Assembly: GCA_964360335.1 (NCBI GenBank)
Contig: CAYHVH010000002.1
Location: 1 to 64,000, forward strand
Origin: CAYHVH01 sp964360335
GTDB taxonomy: Bacteria > Patescibacteriota > Doudnabacteria > UBA920 > 2-01-FULL-46-14
Direction: 5' to 3'
Length of the DNA: 64,000 nt
Of the stretch, positions 63,384-64,000 are shown piece by piece. Position numbers and translations under genes: made by a program. Below the pieces are notes generated by a model. The model saw nothing but the letters and a program-made list of their open reading frames with translations, ran no database searches and was not told the DNA's origin. The stretch's first letter is position 1. Every line of letters starts with the position of its first letter.

Positions 63384-64000
63384 TCAGGCGTGGTAGGTTT
63401 CGGTATAACCCGGGAAGTAATCCCGCTTGATGTTTCCCGAGGCCACTCCCATACCGGACAGCATTTTTTCAAAGGCCTCAACCATCGGTTCCGGCCCGGA
63501 AACATAAAACCGGGCGGTTTGCCAGTCCGGTACTTCGGCCCGAATCATTTCCTGGTCCACAAATCCCACGCGCCCGGCCCAGTCCTTAGGCGCTTCTAGC
63601 TTATCGGTGAGAACATAGATGACCTCGAGCCGCAATTTCCGGCTTCCCTCCTCAAAAATTTCCCGAAACGCGACGTCCTTTGCGGTTTTGCAGGAATAAA
63701 GCAGAGTGATTTTGTAGCTTGTGTTTTGCCGGTCCGAAAGGTCCTTAATCATGCTGCGGAAGGGCGTAATGCCGATGCCGCCGGCGATAAAAACGCACGG
63801 TTGACTTGGAGTGGGCGGGAGTACAAATTCTCCCTCCCGATTGGAGACAATGATGTCGTCGCCGGCCTTAAGGGCGTTCAGGGCTTTTTTGAAACTGCTG
63901 GAGTCAGGCGAGAATTTCGTGGCGAGAAGAATACGACTTTCCGTCGGCGAGGAAGCAATTGTGAAATAACGGCGCACGCCGCGGCTATCAGGATGGGAGT
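63384..64000 (-). CDS. Ferredoxin-NADP reductase-like oxidoreductase (5' end cut by window)
   Basis: C-terminal ~205 residues; the frame stays open past the window edge (HPDSRGVRRYFTIASSPTE), so the annotated GTG at 63977 is internal. FAD motif RRYFTIASSPTE, NAD(P)H-binding FIAGGIGITPFRSMIKDL, YSCKTAKDVAF, FYVSGPEPMVEAFEKML. Moves electrons between NAD(P)H and a protein or membrane partner, as in FNR-like ferric reductases. The missing N-terminus may hold a membrane domain. Confidence 0.85.
   Translation of the reverse strand, partial: SHPDSRGVRRYFTIASSPTESRILLATKFSPDSSSFKKALNALKAGDDIIVSNREGEFVLPPTPSQPCVFIAGGIGITPFRSMIKDLSDRQNTSYKITLLYSCKTAKDVAFREIFEEGSRKLRLEVIYVLTDKLEAPKDWAGRVGFVDQEMIRAEVPDWQTARFYVSGPEPMVEAFEKMLSGMGVASGNIKRDYFPGYTETYHA

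Noticed and set aside
1..64000. tRNA, rRNA, tmRNA, 4.5S RNA or RNase P RNA genes
   Set aside because: Intergenic spaces were scanned for T-loop and conserved core sequences; none convincing. A tRNA-Trp often near secE is not there.

Overview
The window reads as chromosome of a small-genome bacterium of the Candidate Phyla Radiation (Patescibacteria). This is inferred from the gene set: a sigma-region-4 protein fused to HARE-HTH, a stand-alone TraG/VirB4-like ATPase paired with a membrane-anchored partner, a sunset-domain protein, a DUF5671 protein and many short palindromic repeats. Genes are tightly packed and stops often overlap starts as ATGA. TGA is an ordinary stop. The exact phylum cannot be fixed from sequence alone. 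No rRNA, tRNA, transposase or CRISPR array was seen.

Layout. 0.2-12.9 kb is an accessory block of seven paralogous proteins ending in a PEP-synthase-type phosphohistidine swivel domain. It is interrupted by a Phd/RelE toxin-antitoxin pair, a HAD protein, a phosphoribosyltransferase and a histidine phosphatase. 12.9-22.5 kb holds VanZ, NAD(P)HX dehydratase, a PIN protein, a UvrD helicase-nuclease, a CAP-domain protein, a calcium-repeat protein and a single-chain phenylalanyl-tRNA synthetase built like the mitochondrial enzyme. 22.7-26.5 kb is gyrB followed by a HAD+NeuB island bounded by two copies of the gyrB 3' end. 26.5-28.8 kb is secE-nusG-rplK-rplA, preceded by a duplicated hairpin element. 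28.9-32.0 kb is a dTTP/nucleotide operon (dcd, dut, tmk, thyA, folA). 32.0-37.3 kb is prfB (with a +1 frameshift), ftsE, ftsX, rplI, pyrG and rpmA. 37.4-41.8 kb holds an RNA methyltransferase-like gene, a sunset-domain protein, a helical-repeat protein, a PHP/CDP-alcohol phosphotransferase fusion and a CDP-archaeol-synthase-like protein. 41.8-51.6 kb is secA, secD, secF, the sigma4/HARE-HTH protein and the secretion-type ATPase pair. 51.6-56.1 kb is a metal-efflux operon read leftwards from a CsoR-type operator. 56.2-64.0 kb is mnmA, a proton-pumping pyrophosphatase, an RRM protein, envelope proteins and a truncated FNR-type oxidoreductase.

Cross-cutting signals. (1) Eight or more genes have a sigma70 -10 element 6 to 12 nt before the start codon, so their mRNAs should be leaderless or nearly so, while other genes have strong Shine-Dalgarno sites. 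(2) Several families of short palindromic repeats lie between genes and also in frame inside coding sequences (NAD(P)HX dehydratase, UvrD, SecA, MnmA, VanZ). (3) The best candidates for an undescribed system are the seven-member phosphohistidine array and the PHP-phosphotransferase/CarS-like lipid-headgroup pair. The mitochondrial-type PheRS and the gyrB-end island are the strongest evolutionary oddities.
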